Assembly: GCA_023431345.1 (NCBI GenBank)
Contig: JAEYWK010000174.1
Coordinates: 15,541-79,540, forward strand
Direction: 5' to 3'
DNA: 64,000 nucleotides
Origin: Pseudomonadota bacterium
Lineage (GTDB): Bacteria; Myxococcota_A; Polyangia; Polyangiales; Polyangiaceae
Of this stretch, positions 42,237 to 50,594 are shown one piece after another. Both the position numbers and the translations under genes were made by a program. The first letter of the stretch is position 1. Each line of letters begins with the position of its first letter. The notes beneath the pieces are model-generated. The model was not told where the DNA came from. It ran no database searches and saw nothing but the letters and a program-made list of their open reading frames with translations.

Positions 42237-43196
42237 ATGCCGTTCGACTTCGCAGCGCGCAGCGTCGTGGTCACGGGCGGCGCTGGCTTCATCGGCAGCC
42301 ACCTGGTCGACGCGCTCATCGGCGTGGGCGCCCGCGTGCGAGTGATCGACGACCTGTCGACCGGCTTCCGCCAGTTCTTGAACCCGGCTGCGGATTTGTG
42401 TGAGGCGAGCTTGCTCGACTACGATCGCGTGCGCGGCGCGTTCGCCGGCGTCGATGCGGTGTTTCACCTGGCTGCCAACGCGGACGTGAGGCACGGCCTC
42501 GCCCACCCACGCAAAGACATCGAGCAAAATCTGCTCGCGACGCACCACGTGCTCGAGGCGATGCGCGAGCACGGGGCGACGCGCGTCGCGTTCTCGTCGA
42601 CGGGCGCCGTGTACGGAGATGCGCCCGTGCTGCCGACCCCGGAAGACGCGCCCTTCCCCGAGCAGACATCGCTCTACGGGGCCTCCAAGCTGGCGGCCGA
42701 AGGCCTGCTCAGCGCCTACGCCCACGGCTACGGCTTTCGCGCCAGCGTGTTCAGGTTCGTGTCGATGCTCGGACCACGCTACACGCACGGCCACGTCTTC
42801 GACTTCTGGCAGAAGCTCCGGCGTGATCCGACGCGCCTCCACATTCTGGGCGACGGCCGGCAGCGCAAGTCGTACTTGCACGTGCGCGACGGCGTGGCCG
42901 CGATGCTGCTCGCCAGCGCCGAGCAGGCCGCGCCATTTCGAGCGCTGAACATCGGTCACAGCGATTGGCTGTCGGTGGTCGAGAGCGCTTCGATCATCTG
43001 TCGAGCTCTGGGCGTGGCGCCGGCGCTCAGCTTCAGCGGCGGCGAGCGAGGCTGGGTGGGGGATGCCCCCAAAATTTTGCTGGATACGCGGCGCTTGTGC
43101 GCGCTCGGCTGGTCGCCCAGCGTCTCGCTCGAGGACGCCATCGTCGAGACGCTTCAGTTCCTCGAGGCAAATCCCTATTGTGCCGAGCGAGGCTGA
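42237..43196 (+). CDS. NAD-dependent epimerase/dehydratase (SDR)
   Basis: 319 aa, ATG start with GGGA just upstream. The Rossmann motif is VVVTGGAGFIGSHLVDALI, the catalytic YxxxK reads SLYGASKLAAEGL, and the Ser/Thr is in FSSTGAVYGDA. These belong to the extended SDR family of nucleotide-sugar epimerases and dehydratases. The product starts from the sugar made by the neighbours, so a GDP-heptose epimerase or dehydratase is a reasonable reading; the exact reaction is not shown. The gene lies 13 bases after the methyltransferase and 7 bases before the isomerase. Confidence 0.88.
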   Translation: MPFDFAARSVVVTGGAGFIGSHLVDALIGVGARVRVIDDLSTGFRQFLNPAADLCEASLLDYDRVRGAFAGVDAVFHLAANADVRHGLAHPRKDIEQNLLATHHVLEAMREHGATRVAFSSTGAVYGDAPVLPTPEDAPFPEQTSLYGASKLAAEGLLSAYAHGYGFRASVFRFVSMLGPRYTHGHVFDFWQKLRRDPTRLHILGDGRQRKSYLHVRDGVAAMLLASAEQAAPFRALNIGHSDWLSVVESASIICRALGVAPALSFSGGERGWVGDAPKILLDTRRLCALGWSPSVSLEDAIVETLQFLEANPYCAERG

Positions 43197-43203
43197 AGTC
43201 GAG

Positions 43204-43815
43204 ATGAGCCACGCCCAGCGATACTTGCTCGAGGTCGAAGCCATCGCGCGCGCCATCGACCCAGCCGCGGTCGAAGACGTCGCGCTCGAGCTACGCCAAC
43301 TGCGTGAGCGGGGCGGGCGCGCCTTCGTGCTGGGCGTCGGAGGCAGCGCCGCCAACGCTTCGCACCTCGTGAATGACCTGCGCAAGCTCTGCGCCATCGA
43401 GGCCTACGCGCCGACCGACAACGTGGCCGAGCTCACCGCGCGCACCAACGACGACGGCTGGGCCGAGAGCTTCCGCGGCTGGTTGGAGGTGAGCCGCCTG
43501 TCCGAACGTGACTTGCTGTTCGTGCTATCGGTGGGCGGCGGTGACGCGGCGCGGGGCGTCAGCCCGAACCTCGTGGCCGCGCTGGAGCTGGGGCGCGCGC
43601 GTGGCTCGCGCATCGTGGGCATCGTGGGCCGTGACGGCGGCGCGACGCGCGCGCTGGCTCACGCCTGCGTGCTGGTTCCACCGCTGGAGCCGGCGCGCGT
43701 GACCGCTCACACGGAGGCGTTTCAGGCTATCATCTCGCACCTTTTGGTGTCTCATCCTGGTTTGCAAGTCGCTCCCGGCAAATGGGAAGCGCAAACTACA
43801 AGGGCATCGCAGTGA
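43204..43815 (+). CDS. gmhA: Phosphoheptose isomerase-like SIS protein
   Basis: 203 aa from the ATG at 43204; the frame runs further up inside the epimerase gene. The SIS fold shows VLGVGGSAANASHLVNDLRK, RTNDDGWAESFRGWLEVSRL, LFVLSVGGGDAARGVSPNLV and IVGIVGRDGGATRALA. Family members convert sedoheptulose 7-phosphate to D-glycero-D-manno-heptose 7-phosphate, the first step of the heptose route. The symbol is a family-level call, as the metal and active-site residues were not checked in detail. It overlaps the next gene by 4 bases. Confidence 0.85.
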   Translation: MSHAQRYLLEVEAIARAIDPAAVEDVALELRQLRERGGRAFVLGVGGSAANASHLVNDLRKLCAIEAYAPTDNVAELTARTNDDGWAESFRGWLEVSRLSERDLLFVLSVGGGDAARGVSPNLVAALELGRARGSRIVGIVGRDGGATRALAHACVLVPPLEPARVTAHTEAFQAIISHLLVSHPGLQVAPGKWEAQTTRASQ

Positions 43816-44759
43816 CGCTACCCGCGTATCTGGTGATCGGGGGCGCCGGTTTCATCGGCAGTCACCTGGTCGATCGGCTCGTCGAGCGCGCGCAGGTAAC
43901 GGTGCTCGACGACTTGTCGAGCGGCCGCCGCGAGCACCTCGCAGCGGCGCTCGCAACCGGCCGCTGCCAGCTCCGGGAAGGCTCGGTCTTCGACGCCGAG
44001 CTCTTGACGAGCGCCATGCGCGGAAAGATCGCCGTGTTCCACCTGTCCGCCAACCCCGAAGCACGGCGCGGCCTCGAGCAGCCCATGCTCGACCTCGAGC
44101 AAGGCACGCTCGCCACCCACGCCGTGCTCGACGCCATGCGGCGCACGGAGGTGCGCGGGCTCGTGCTCGCCTCTTCCGGGAGCGTGTACGGAACGGCGCG
44201 CAGCGCTTGCCGCGAACAGGATCTAGGCGCTCTGCCGATCTCGCTCTACGCCGCGAGCAAGCTGGCGAGCGAGGCGCTCGTGAGCGCCCACGTGGAGTGC
44301 TTCGGGCTGACGGCCTGGATTTTTCGGCTCGGCAACGTGATCGGGCCGCGCGCGACCCACGGCGCCGCCTTCGATTTCTTGCATCGCTTGCGCGTCGAGC
44401 CTCACGCGCTGCGGGTGCTGGGTGACGGTCAGCAGAGCAAGCCCTACGTGCACGTCAGCGAGGCCGTCTCTGCCATGCTGTTCGGCTTCGAGCACGCCGC
44501 AGATCCGCTCAACGTGTTCAACGTCGCGCCGCCCGACGCCTGCGCCGTGAGCCGTATCGCCGAGCTGTGCGTGGCGCACTCGTCGAACCCGCAAGCACAC
44601 ATCGTGTACGGCACGGGGCAGCGCGGCTGGCGCGGTGACGTGCCGCATTCGCGGCTCGATGCCTCCGCGCTGGCGGCGCTCGGCTTCGTGCTCGAGCGCT
44701 CGAGCGACGAAGCGGTCAGCGCCGGCGTGCGCGAGCTGGCGCGGGAGATCCTGGGCTGA
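43812..44759 (+). CDS. NAD-dependent epimerase/dehydratase (SDR), second copy
   Basis: 315 aa from a GTG at 43812 that overlaps the isomerase stop as GTGA, with AAGGG just upstream. An ATG at 43782 would give a longer overlap. Motifs: YLVIGGAGFIGSHLVDRLVE, SSGSVYGTARSAC and LYAASKLASEAL (YxxxK). It is a related but clearly diverged paralogue of the epimerase at 42237. Two SDR proteins in one heptose operon suggest consecutive steps on the GDP-sugar, such as 4,6-dehydration or 3,5-epimerisation. Stop and next start share the TGATG overlap. Confidence 0.87.
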   Translation: MTLPAYLVIGGAGFIGSHLVDRLVERAQVTVLDDLSSGRREHLAAALATGRCQLREGSVFDAELLTSAMRGKIAVFHLSANPEARRGLEQPMLDLEQGTLATHAVLDAMRRTEVRGLVLASSGSVYGTARSACREQDLGALPISLYAASKLASEALVSAHVECFGLTAWIFRLGNVIGPRATHGAAFDFLHRLRVEPHALRVLGDGQQSKPYVHVSEAVSAMLFGFEHAADPLNVFNVAPPDACAVSRIAELCVAHSSNPQAHIVYGTGQRGWRGDVPHSRLDASALAALGFVLERSSDEAVSAGVRELAREILG

Positions 44760-45481
44760 TGCAGGTCGTGGTGCTGGCGGGGGGGCTCGCGACGCGCATG
44801 CACCCGGAGACCGAGGTCACTCCGAAATCGCTGCTGCTCGTGAACGGCCGACCGTTCGTCGACTGGCAGCTCGACCGCTTCGTCGCCTCCGGCGCCCGCA
44901 GCGTCGTGATGTGCGTGGGGCACCTCGGAGAGCAGATCGAGACCCACGTGCGCCGGGCGCTCGATCGCGGCTTGATGGTCAGCTACTCGTACGATGGAGA
45001 GCAGCTCGTCGGCACGGGCGGCGCGCTCCGTCGAGCCTACGCCCGGCTCGAAGACGAGCTCGTCGTCACCTACGGCGACAGCTACCTGCCGTTCGACTAT
45101 TCGGCGCCGCTCGCGGACCTCCGCGCTCACCCTGGCGCGCTCGCGACGATGAGCGTGTATCTTAACCGCGGGCAGCTCGGCCCAAGCAACGTCGCGCTCG
45201 ACGGCGACTGGGTCGCTCGCTACGACAAATCGCAGCCGGACGCGAGCTTCGACTGCATCGACTACGGCGCGATCGCGCTGCGCCGCTCGGTGCTCACGGA
45301 CATCGCCGACGGCGCGGTGTGGGACCTCGGGGCGCTGCTGCGCAAGCTGGCGCGACAACGCCAGATGCGCGCTCTCGTCGCGCCCGAGCGCTTCTACGAG
45401 ATCGGCAGCGCCGAGGGCCGGCGCGACTTGGAGCTTCATCTCAGGCTCGAGGCGAGCCAAGCGGGTGAGGTGCCGAGGTGA
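44759..45481 (+). CDS. hddC: Heptose 1-phosphate guanylyltransferase-like nucleotidyltransferase
   Basis: 240 aa. The nucleotidyltransferase fold is shown by VVVLAGGLATRMHPETEVTP (the usual G-x-G-T-R reads L-A-T-R), PKSLLLVNGRPFVDWQL, EQLVGTGGALRRAYARL and VVTYGDSYLPFDYS. HddC transfers GMP to D-glycero-alpha-D-manno-heptose 1-phosphate, giving GDP-heptose; ADP-forming HldE has a different architecture. The function is inferred from family and from the kinase next door. It starts on the last base of the previous stop and overlaps the kinase gene (GTGA). Confidence 0.85.
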   Translation: MQVVVLAGGLATRMHPETEVTPKSLLLVNGRPFVDWQLDRFVASGARSVVMCVGHLGEQIETHVRRALDRGLMVSYSYDGEQLVGTGGALRRAYARLEDELVVTYGDSYLPFDYSAPLADLRAHPGALATMSVYLNRGQLGPSNVALDGDWVARYDKSQPDASFDCIDYGAIALRRSVLTDIADGAVWDLGALLRKLARQRQMRALVAPERFYEIGSAEGRRDLELHLRLEASQAGEVPR

Positions 45482-46476
45482 TCGTGTCGCGCGCGCCGTT
45501 CCGCTTCTCCCTCGGCGGCGGCGGGACGGACCTGCCCGCCTACTACCGTGAGCATGGCGGCTTCGTGCTCAGCGCCGCGATCGACTCCTACATGTACGTG
45601 ACCGCCAACCGGCGCTTTTATTCGAGCATCCGGTTGGCCTACTCCGAGACGGAAATAGTCGATAAGATCGATCAAATACGGCATCCGATCTTTCGCGAGG
45701 CCTTGCGGCTCACGGGCATCGAGGCGGGCGTCGAGCTGACGAGCGTGGCCGACCTCCCGTCCAGCAGCGGGCTCGGCTCGTCCTCGAGCTTCACGGTGGC
45801 GCTGCTCAACGCGCTGTACGCCTACAAGCGTGAGTTCGTGTCGCCAGAGGGCTTGGCCCGCGCCGCGTGCGAGATCGAGATGGTGCGGCTCGGCGAGCCG
45901 GTGGGCAAACAGGACCCCTACATCGCCGCGTACGGCAACGTCACCGCCCTCAGCATCGCGCGCGACGGTAGCGTGAGCGTCGAGCCCGTGCCGATCCCTG
46001 CGAGCGGGCTCGAGCGCCTGCGGAGGCATTTGCTCGTCGTGTACTCGGGCATCGAGCGCCCGGCGAAGCTCGTGCTCGAAGAGCAGGGCGAGCGCCTGCG
46101 CGCGGCCGAGCCAGCGACGCTCGCGGGCATGCATCGGATCAAAGCGCTCGGTCGCGAAGCCTACGAGCTTCTGGTGCGCGGTGACACCGACCGCTACGGC
46201 GAGCTCCTCCACGAGCACTGGCAGCACAAGCGCGGCCTCACCAGCAAGATGACCGACGGCGCCATCGACGAGCACTATGAGGCAGCACTGAAGGCCGGCG
46301 CGATCGGGGGCAAGCTGATCGGCGCGGGCGGCGGAGGCTTCTTCATGTTCTACGTGCGCCCGGCCCAGCGCGGCCGAGCGCTCGAGGCGCTCCAGGCGCG
46401 AGGCCTCAGGCCCCTGAATTTTCGCTTCGACCCGGGCGGCGCGCGCATTTTGCTCAACCCCCGACGCGGGCATTGA
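45478..46476 (+). CDS. hddA: GHMP kinase of the D-glycero-D-manno-heptose 7-phosphate kinase type
   Basis: 332 aa, GTG start overlapping the previous stop. The GHMP motifs are PFRFSLGGGGTDLPAYYREH (motif 1), ADLPSSSGLGSSSSFTVALL (motif 2, residues 91-109) and KLIGAGGGGFFMFYV (motif 3). HddA puts a phosphate on C1 of the heptose 7-phosphate, giving the 1,7-bisphosphate that GmhB then acts on. GmhA, HddA, GmhB and HddC together give GDP-D-glycero-alpha-D-manno-heptose. A further alternative is an L-fucose- or galactose-type kinase, but the context favours heptose. Confidence 0.88.
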   Translation: MIVSRAPFRFSLGGGGTDLPAYYREHGGFVLSAAIDSYMYVTANRRFYSSIRLAYSETEIVDKIDQIRHPIFREALRLTGIEAGVELTSVADLPSSSGLGSSSSFTVALLNALYAYKREFVSPEGLARAACEIEMVRLGEPVGKQDPYIAAYGNVTALSIARDGSVSVEPVPIPASGLERLRRHLLVVYSGIERPAKLVLEEQGERLRAAEPATLAGMHRIKALGREAYELLVRGDTDRYGELLHEHWQHKRGLTSKMTDGAIDEHYEAALKAGAIGGKLIGAGGGGFFMFYVRPAQRGRALEALQARGLRPLNFRFDPGGARILLNPRRGH

Positions 46477-46492
46477 AGCGGCCACGGCCCGC

Positions 46493-47389
46493 ATGCGCTC
46501 GCAGCTGCTCCTCGCGTTCTTGCCGGCTGTCGGTCTCGCCGAGCTCGCGCTGCACGAGTACTTCGCGCGCCGAGCGCCCGACTTCGCGGACTACGCCGCG
46601 CTGGCGCCGGAGCTGCTGAAGCAGAAACAGCCCGGCGTGCCGGTGGTGGTTGCCCCGGCGTGGGCCGAGCCGCTCGTGCGGCAAGCGGCGCCGGGCGCCT
46701 TTCCGGTCGCGGAGCTCGCGCGCGCTGACGACTCGGCCTTCACCCGTTTCATCGAGGTCTCGCTGCTGGGGCAAAGCGCGCCCGAGCTCGCCGGCTACTC
46801 CATCGAGGCGGAGCGGCGAGCGGGTCCGTTCACGCTGCGCGTGCGCAAGAACCCGCGCCCAGAGCCGGTGCTCTTCGACTTCGTGTCCGCCGTCGACGAC
46901 GGCGCGGCGGAGGTCTTCATGAGGCTCGACGACGCCCTCGTGCCGTGCCTGTTCCATCGCGTCGGCCGCGCGACCACGGGCGGCCTGCATGGCCACATCG
47001 CCTACCCGGCCGAGCGCTACGAGTGTCCCGGCGGGCGCAGCGTGGGGGTGACGTTGCTCGACGACGCGACCTATCGAGCGAGGCGCTGCATCTTGGTGCA
47101 GCCGCCCGTCACCGGCAGCGTGCTGCTGCGCTTCAGCGGTCTGCCAAATTCCCCTCGCTTCGTGGGGTTTCGCGGCGTCTCCTACTTCCTCGAGCGCGAC
47201 GACGCTTCGGTCCAAGCCGAGCTCACGCTCCGCGAGCCGGGGCAGGAGCCGGCGAGGGTGGCCGTCGTCGGCGCGGCCGGCTGGGCGCGCTTCGAGCAGC
47301 CGCGCTCCGTCGCGTCCGATTCGCTGGAGGTCGAGGTGCGCGCCTTCCGCCCAGGCGTCGACGCCTGCTTCGCGCTGGAGGCGAGGTGA
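46493..47389 (+). CDS. Hypothetical protein of the heptose operon
   Basis: 298 aa. The N-terminus (SQLLLAFLPAVGLAELALHE) is one hydrophobic segment, so it may be membrane-anchored with most of the protein outside. The C-terminal half has alternating beta strands (VGVTLLDDATYRARRCILVQ; RFVGFRGVSYFLERDDASVQ) like a small beta-sandwich. I do not recognise a family. It lies 16 bases after the kinase and its stop overlaps the following GT39-type gene as GTGA, so it is likely needed with that transferase. Confidence 0.7.
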   Translation: MRSQLLLAFLPAVGLAELALHEYFARRAPDFADYAALAPELLKQKQPGVPVVVAPAWAEPLVRQAAPGAFPVAELARADDSAFTRFIEVSLLGQSAPELAGYSIEAERRAGPFTLRVRKNPRPEPVLFDFVSAVDDGAAEVFMRLDDALVPCLFHRVGRATTGGLHGHIAYPAERYECPGGRSVGVTLLDDATYRARRCILVQPPVTGSVLLRFSGLPNSPRFVGFRGVSYFLERDDASVQAELTLREPGQEPARVAVVGAAGWARFEQPRSVASDSLEVEVRAFRPGVDACFALEAR

Positions 47390-49035
47390 CTCCCCGCTCG
47401 CCTTCCCGGTGGTCGGTACGCGCTGCCCAGCACGCGGACGCCCTGATCGCGGCCGCGCTCTTCTTGGGCTACGCGTGCCTCCTGCTGGCGACCTCCCGCT
47501 CGCTCGGCTTCATGCGCGACGAGGGCTTCTATTTCGTCGCCGCGCGGCACTACGGCGCTTGGTTCGAGCTGCTCGGACAGGACCCGGCCGCAGCGCTCAC
47601 GCGCGAAGCCATCGATCGCTATTGGTCGGTCAATCACGAGCATCCGTCGCTGATCAAGGCGCTGTTCGCGCTCTCCCATCGCTGGTTGGGCGACGTCCTG
47701 GGTGAGACGAGCGCGAGCTTTCGCTTGCCGGCGATGCTGATGTCGAGCGCCGCCGTCGCCGTCGTGTTCGATTGGGGGCGGCGCGCGTATGGCCGCGCGG
47801 GAGGGCTCGTGGCGGCGCTCTCGTTCGCGTTCATTCCTCGCGTGTTCTTCCACGCGCACCTGGCTTGTTTCGACCTGCCGGTGTGCGCGATGTGGTTGAT
47901 TACCAGCTACCTTTACGCGCGCGCGTACGACGAGCCGCGGCCGGGGCTGCTGCTGCTCGCGGGCCTCAGCTTCGGGCTACTGCTCGACACCAAGCACAAC
48001 TCCTGGCTCTTCCCCGGCGTCGTCGCCTTGCATTTCGCGCTCACGCGCGGGCTGCCCGCGCTGCGCGAGCTGCGGCACGCTCGCCCCGCGTGGAAGCTCC
48101 TCCCGCGGGTCTGGCTCAGCTTGCTGCTGCTCGGCCCGCTCGTGTTTTACGCGCTGTGGCCCTGGATTTGGCACGACACGGCGGCGCGCCTGCGCGAGTA
48201 CGTGGCGTTCCACACCGGCCACGAGTACTACAACATGGAGTTCTTGGGCCGCACCTACTGGAAGCCGCCCATGCCGCGCGGCTACGCCTGGCTGATGACG
48301 CTCGGCACCGTGCCGCTCGTCACGCTCGCGCTCGGCCTCGCGGGGGTCGCCGCCGCCTTCCGAGCGCGAGCCGTGAGCGCGCGGCTGCGCTCGGACTACG
48401 TGCTCTGGGGAGCGTGCTTGCTCGTGAGCTACGCCCCCTGGTGGTCGAGCGGGACGCCCATTTTCGGTGGCACGAAGCACTGGATGACGGCCTATCCGTT
48501 CTTGTGCCTGTTCGCGGGGCTCGGCTTCGTGAAGGTGTGTGAGGCAGCGCGCTCGCTCTCCCCGCGGCTCTTGCGCCCGAGCTTGCTCGGAGCGGCGCTG
48601 CTCCTCGGACCGGTCGTGATGACGCTGCACGCGCATCCGTTCGGTCTGAGCGCCTACACCCCTCTCGTCGGCGGCGCGCCCGGAGCGGCCTCGCTGGGGC
48701 TGAACCGGACTTTTTGGGGCTACACGACGCAAGGGCTCGCCCCGTTCATCAACCAGCGCGCGCCCGCTCGCGGCACCGTGTACGTGCACGACACCGCGCT
48801 GCAGAGCTTCGCCATGTTCCAAGAAGATGGTCGCCTGCGACGCGACCTGCGCGGCTCGCTCAACATCGCCGCTTCCGACGTGGCGCTCTATCACCACGAG
48901 CCGCACATGAGCCGCGTGGAGCAGCAGATTTGGATCGAGTACGGCTCGATCGCACCGTCCGCGATCGTCACCTTCGATGGCGTGCCGATCAGCTGGGCCT
49001 ACGCTCGCCCGCGTCGTCCCCGGCAGTCCCACTAG
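47386..49035 (+). CDS. GT39-type membrane glycosyltransferase, second copy
   Basis: 549 aa from a GTG at 47386 overlapping the previous stop, with GGAGGCGAG just upstream. About twelve membrane segments are seen. The first loop, SLGFMRDEGFYFVAARHYGA and RYWSVNHEHPSLIKALFALS, has the acidic D-E pair and the H-x-H-P pattern of PMT/ArnT-type enzymes. DTKHNSWLFPGVVAL and NMEFLGRTYWKPP are further loop motifs. It should use a polyprenyl-phosphate sugar at the periplasmic face. It is the last gene of the heptose operon and convergent with moaA. Confidence 0.82.
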   Translation: MTPRSPSRWSVRAAQHADALIAAALFLGYACLLLATSRSLGFMRDEGFYFVAARHYGAWFELLGQDPAAALTREAIDRYWSVNHEHPSLIKALFALSHRWLGDVLGETSASFRLPAMLMSSAAVAVVFDWGRRAYGRAGGLVAALSFAFIPRVFFHAHLACFDLPVCAMWLITSYLYARAYDEPRPGLLLLAGLSFGLLLDTKHNSWLFPGVVALHFALTRGLPALRELRHARPAWKLLPRVWLSLLLLGPLVFYALWPWIWHDTAARLREYVAFHTGHEYYNMEFLGRTYWKPPMPRGYAWLMTLGTVPLVTLALGLAGVAAAFRARAVSARLRSDYVLWGACLLVSYAPWWSSGTPIFGGTKHWMTAYPFLCLFAGLGFVKVCEAARSLSPRLLRPSLLGAALLLGPVVMTLHAHPFGLSAYTPLVGGAPGAASLGLNRTFWGYTTQGLAPFINQRAPARGTVYVHDTALQSFAMFQEDGRLRRDLRGSLNIAASDVALYHHEPHMSRVEQQIWIEYGSIAPSAIVTFDGVPISWAYARPRRPRQSH

Positions 49036-49116
49036 GGCGCGAAATTCCCGCACAGCCCCGCCCGGGATCGCCACCACGCCGGATCGCGCCGCTGAGCGCA
49101 CCCCCCCAAAAGAAAA

Positions 49117-49138
49117 GCGTCAAACGACGCCCGCGTCG
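49117..49138. terminator. Small hairpins downstream of the heptose operon
   Basis: GCGTC (49117-49121), loop AAAC, GACGC (49126-49130) is a perfect 5-bp stem; an overlapping 6-bp arrangement CGACGC/GCGTCG (49125-49138) competes with it. It is 80 bases past the GT39 stop and upstream of a pyrimidine-rich stretch on the plus strand. A factor-independent terminator is possible but the stems are short. Confidence 0.3.
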
Positions 49139-49169
49139 TAGCCCTCCCCTCCCAACTCCGCCTCCCTGT

Positions 49170-49227
49170 TTTCTCGCTCTCGCTCTCGCCCTCGCTCTCG
49201 CCCTCGCCCTCGCTCTCGCCCTCGCCG
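49170..49227. repeat. CTCGCN hexamer array
   Basis: About nine copies of a CTCGCT / CTCGCC hexamer run without break from 49170 to 49227, between the convergent GT39 and moaA genes. The unit is short and the array is imperfect. It is a pyrimidine-rich slippage sequence on the plus strand; on the other strand it is GGCGAG-rich. I see no flanking repeats or protein match. Confidence 0.8.
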
Positions 49228-49230
49228 GCC

Positions 49231-50379
49231 CTAGCCGCCGATGTACGACATCTCCGGCTTGCGACGCGACAGCGGGATCAAACGCTGCCGCTGCTCGGAG
49301 TAGCGATCGGCGCGCCGCTCCCAAACGTCACGCAGCAGCGCTGCGACGAAGGCGTCGTCTTCGCCCCCGCGCAGCGCTCGACGCAGATCGGTGCCCGCTG
49401 TCGCGAACAAGCACGTGTAGAGCTGACCATCGGCGGACAAGCGCAGTCTCGAGCAAGCGCCGCAGAACGGCTGGGTCACGCTCGCGATCACGCCGATTTC
49501 GCCGCCACCGTCGCGGTAGCGGTAGCGGGCGGCTACGTCGGACGGGTCCGTACGCTCCACGGGCTCGAGCGGCAGCTCGCTGCTCACGCGTGCGATGAGC
49601 TCGGCGGCGCTCACGACGTCGGGCGACGCCCAGCCGTTGGTAGAGCCCACGTCCATGTATTCGATGAAGCGCAGCACGTGCCCGCTGCCGTGAAAGCGCC
49701 GCGCGAGCGGCAGGATCTGGTCTTCGTTGAGCCCGCGCCGCACGACGCAGTTGATCTTCACGCCGCTGAAGCCGGCCGCGACGGCGGCGTCGATGCCGGC
49801 CAGCACGTCGGCCGCGGTGTAGTCGGCGTCGGTCACGCGCGCGAAGACTTGGTCGTCGAGCGCGTCGAGGCTCACCGTGAGCCGCGAGAGCCCGGCCGCC
49901 TTCAACGGCGCTGCCAAGCGTGGCAGCAGCACGCCGTTGGTCGTGAGCGCGAGCGTGACGTTCGTGCCCGCGAGCATTGCGACCAGCTGCGGTAGGTCGC
50001 GTCGCAAGAGCGGCTCGCCGCCGGTGAGCCGCACTTTACGTAGCCCGGGCAAGAGGCCGACCACGCGCACGATCTCCTCGAAGCTGAGCAGCTCCGCGCG
50101 CGGCAAGAACGCATGCTCAGGGCCGAAACGCTCGCGGGGCATGCAGTAGCGACAGCGGAAGTTGCAGCGGTCCGTCACGCTCACGCGCAGATCGCCGAGG
50201 GGCCTTCCGAGTTGGTCGAAGAGCGCTGCCGTCATCCGAGCCAGCTCAGGCTGGCGCCGTGAGGAGGGGACTGCAACCGGCGACGGCACGAGAGCCGGCG
50301 CGGGGCCGCTTTTAGGCCGGGAATCAGCCTCGAAGCCCGAATTCTTCGCGCGCTGCGCGGGCCGAGATTGCTCTTCCAC
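49231..50379 (-). CDS. moaA: GTP 3',8-cyclase (molybdenum cofactor synthesis)
   Basis: 382 aa from a GTG at 50379 with AAGG/GGAAGG upstream; the conserved part begins at an ATG at 50235 (334 aa, the usual MoaA length), so the first 48 Pro/Ala/Ser-rich residues may not be translated. The radical-SAM cluster motif is CNFRCRYCMP, followed by VRLTGGEPLLRRDLP and LALTTNGVLLP; the second 4Fe-4S cluster sits in QPFCGACSRLRLSADGQLYTC and the chain ends in the family's typical Gly-Gly (MSYIGG). It makes the first cyclic intermediate of molybdopterin. It is divergent from the nitrite reductase gene and shares a 305-base control region with it. Confidence 0.93.
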   Translation of the reverse strand: MEEQSRPAQRAKNSGFEADSRPKSGPAPALVPSPVAVPSSRRQPELARMTAALFDQLGRPLGDLRVSVTDRCNFRCRYCMPRERFGPEHAFLPRAELLSFEEIVRVVGLLPGLRKVRLTGGEPLLRRDLPQLVAMLAGTNVTLALTTNGVLLPRLAAPLKAAGLSRLTVSLDALDDQVFARVTDADYTAADVLAGIDAAVAAGFSGVKINCVVRRGLNEDQILPLARRFHGSGHVLRFIEYMDVGSTNGWASPDVVSAAELIARVSSELPLEPVERTDPSDVAARYRYRDGGGEIGVIASVTQPFCGACSRLRLSADGQLYTCLFATAGTDLRRALRGGEDDAFVAALLRDVWERRADRYSEQRQRLIPLSRRKPEMSYIGG

Positions 50380-50537
50380 CCTTCCACCCTTCCTGTTGAT
50401 CCCTCGCTCGTGAGCTTGGCGACGCGTGTACCGGGACTGTTTCCTAACGATAGCGATTCGGATCCGTATTTCGCGTTTGTTTCGAGACTTTTCGGCACCG
50501 TTTCAGAGCGCGATCGCAGCGTGATCTAGGCGCATTT

Positions 50538-50558
50538 TTCACCACCGCCGCGGGTGAA
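50538..50558. promoter_or_regulatory. Inverted repeat TTCACC-N9-GGTGAA
   Basis: TTCACC (50538-50543) and GGTGAA (50553-50558) with nine bases between form a small dyad in the moaA-nirB control region, about 20 bases upstream of the promoter-like element of the nitrite reductase gene. The size would suit a dimeric regulator, but a 6-bp dyad can occur by chance. Confidence 0.3.
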
Positions 50559-50564
50559 TCGGCG

Positions 50565-50594
50565 TTGACCGAGATGTGCGCGAAGGTCATTAAT
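50565..50594 (+). promoter_or_regulatory. Candidate promoter of the nitrate/nitrite genes
   Basis: TTGACC at 50565-50570, an 18-base spacer and ATTAAT at 50589-50594 match sigma-70 boxes at 9 of 12 positions. The start site would be near 50601. It points to the nitrite reductase gene and the operon behind it. The rest of the region 50380-50684 holds this promoter, the dyads listed here and the leader; no other gene is seen. Confidence 0.4.

Noticed and set aside
49170..49227. CRISPR-like array
   Set aside because: The unit is only six bases, with no spacers and no cas genes in the window.
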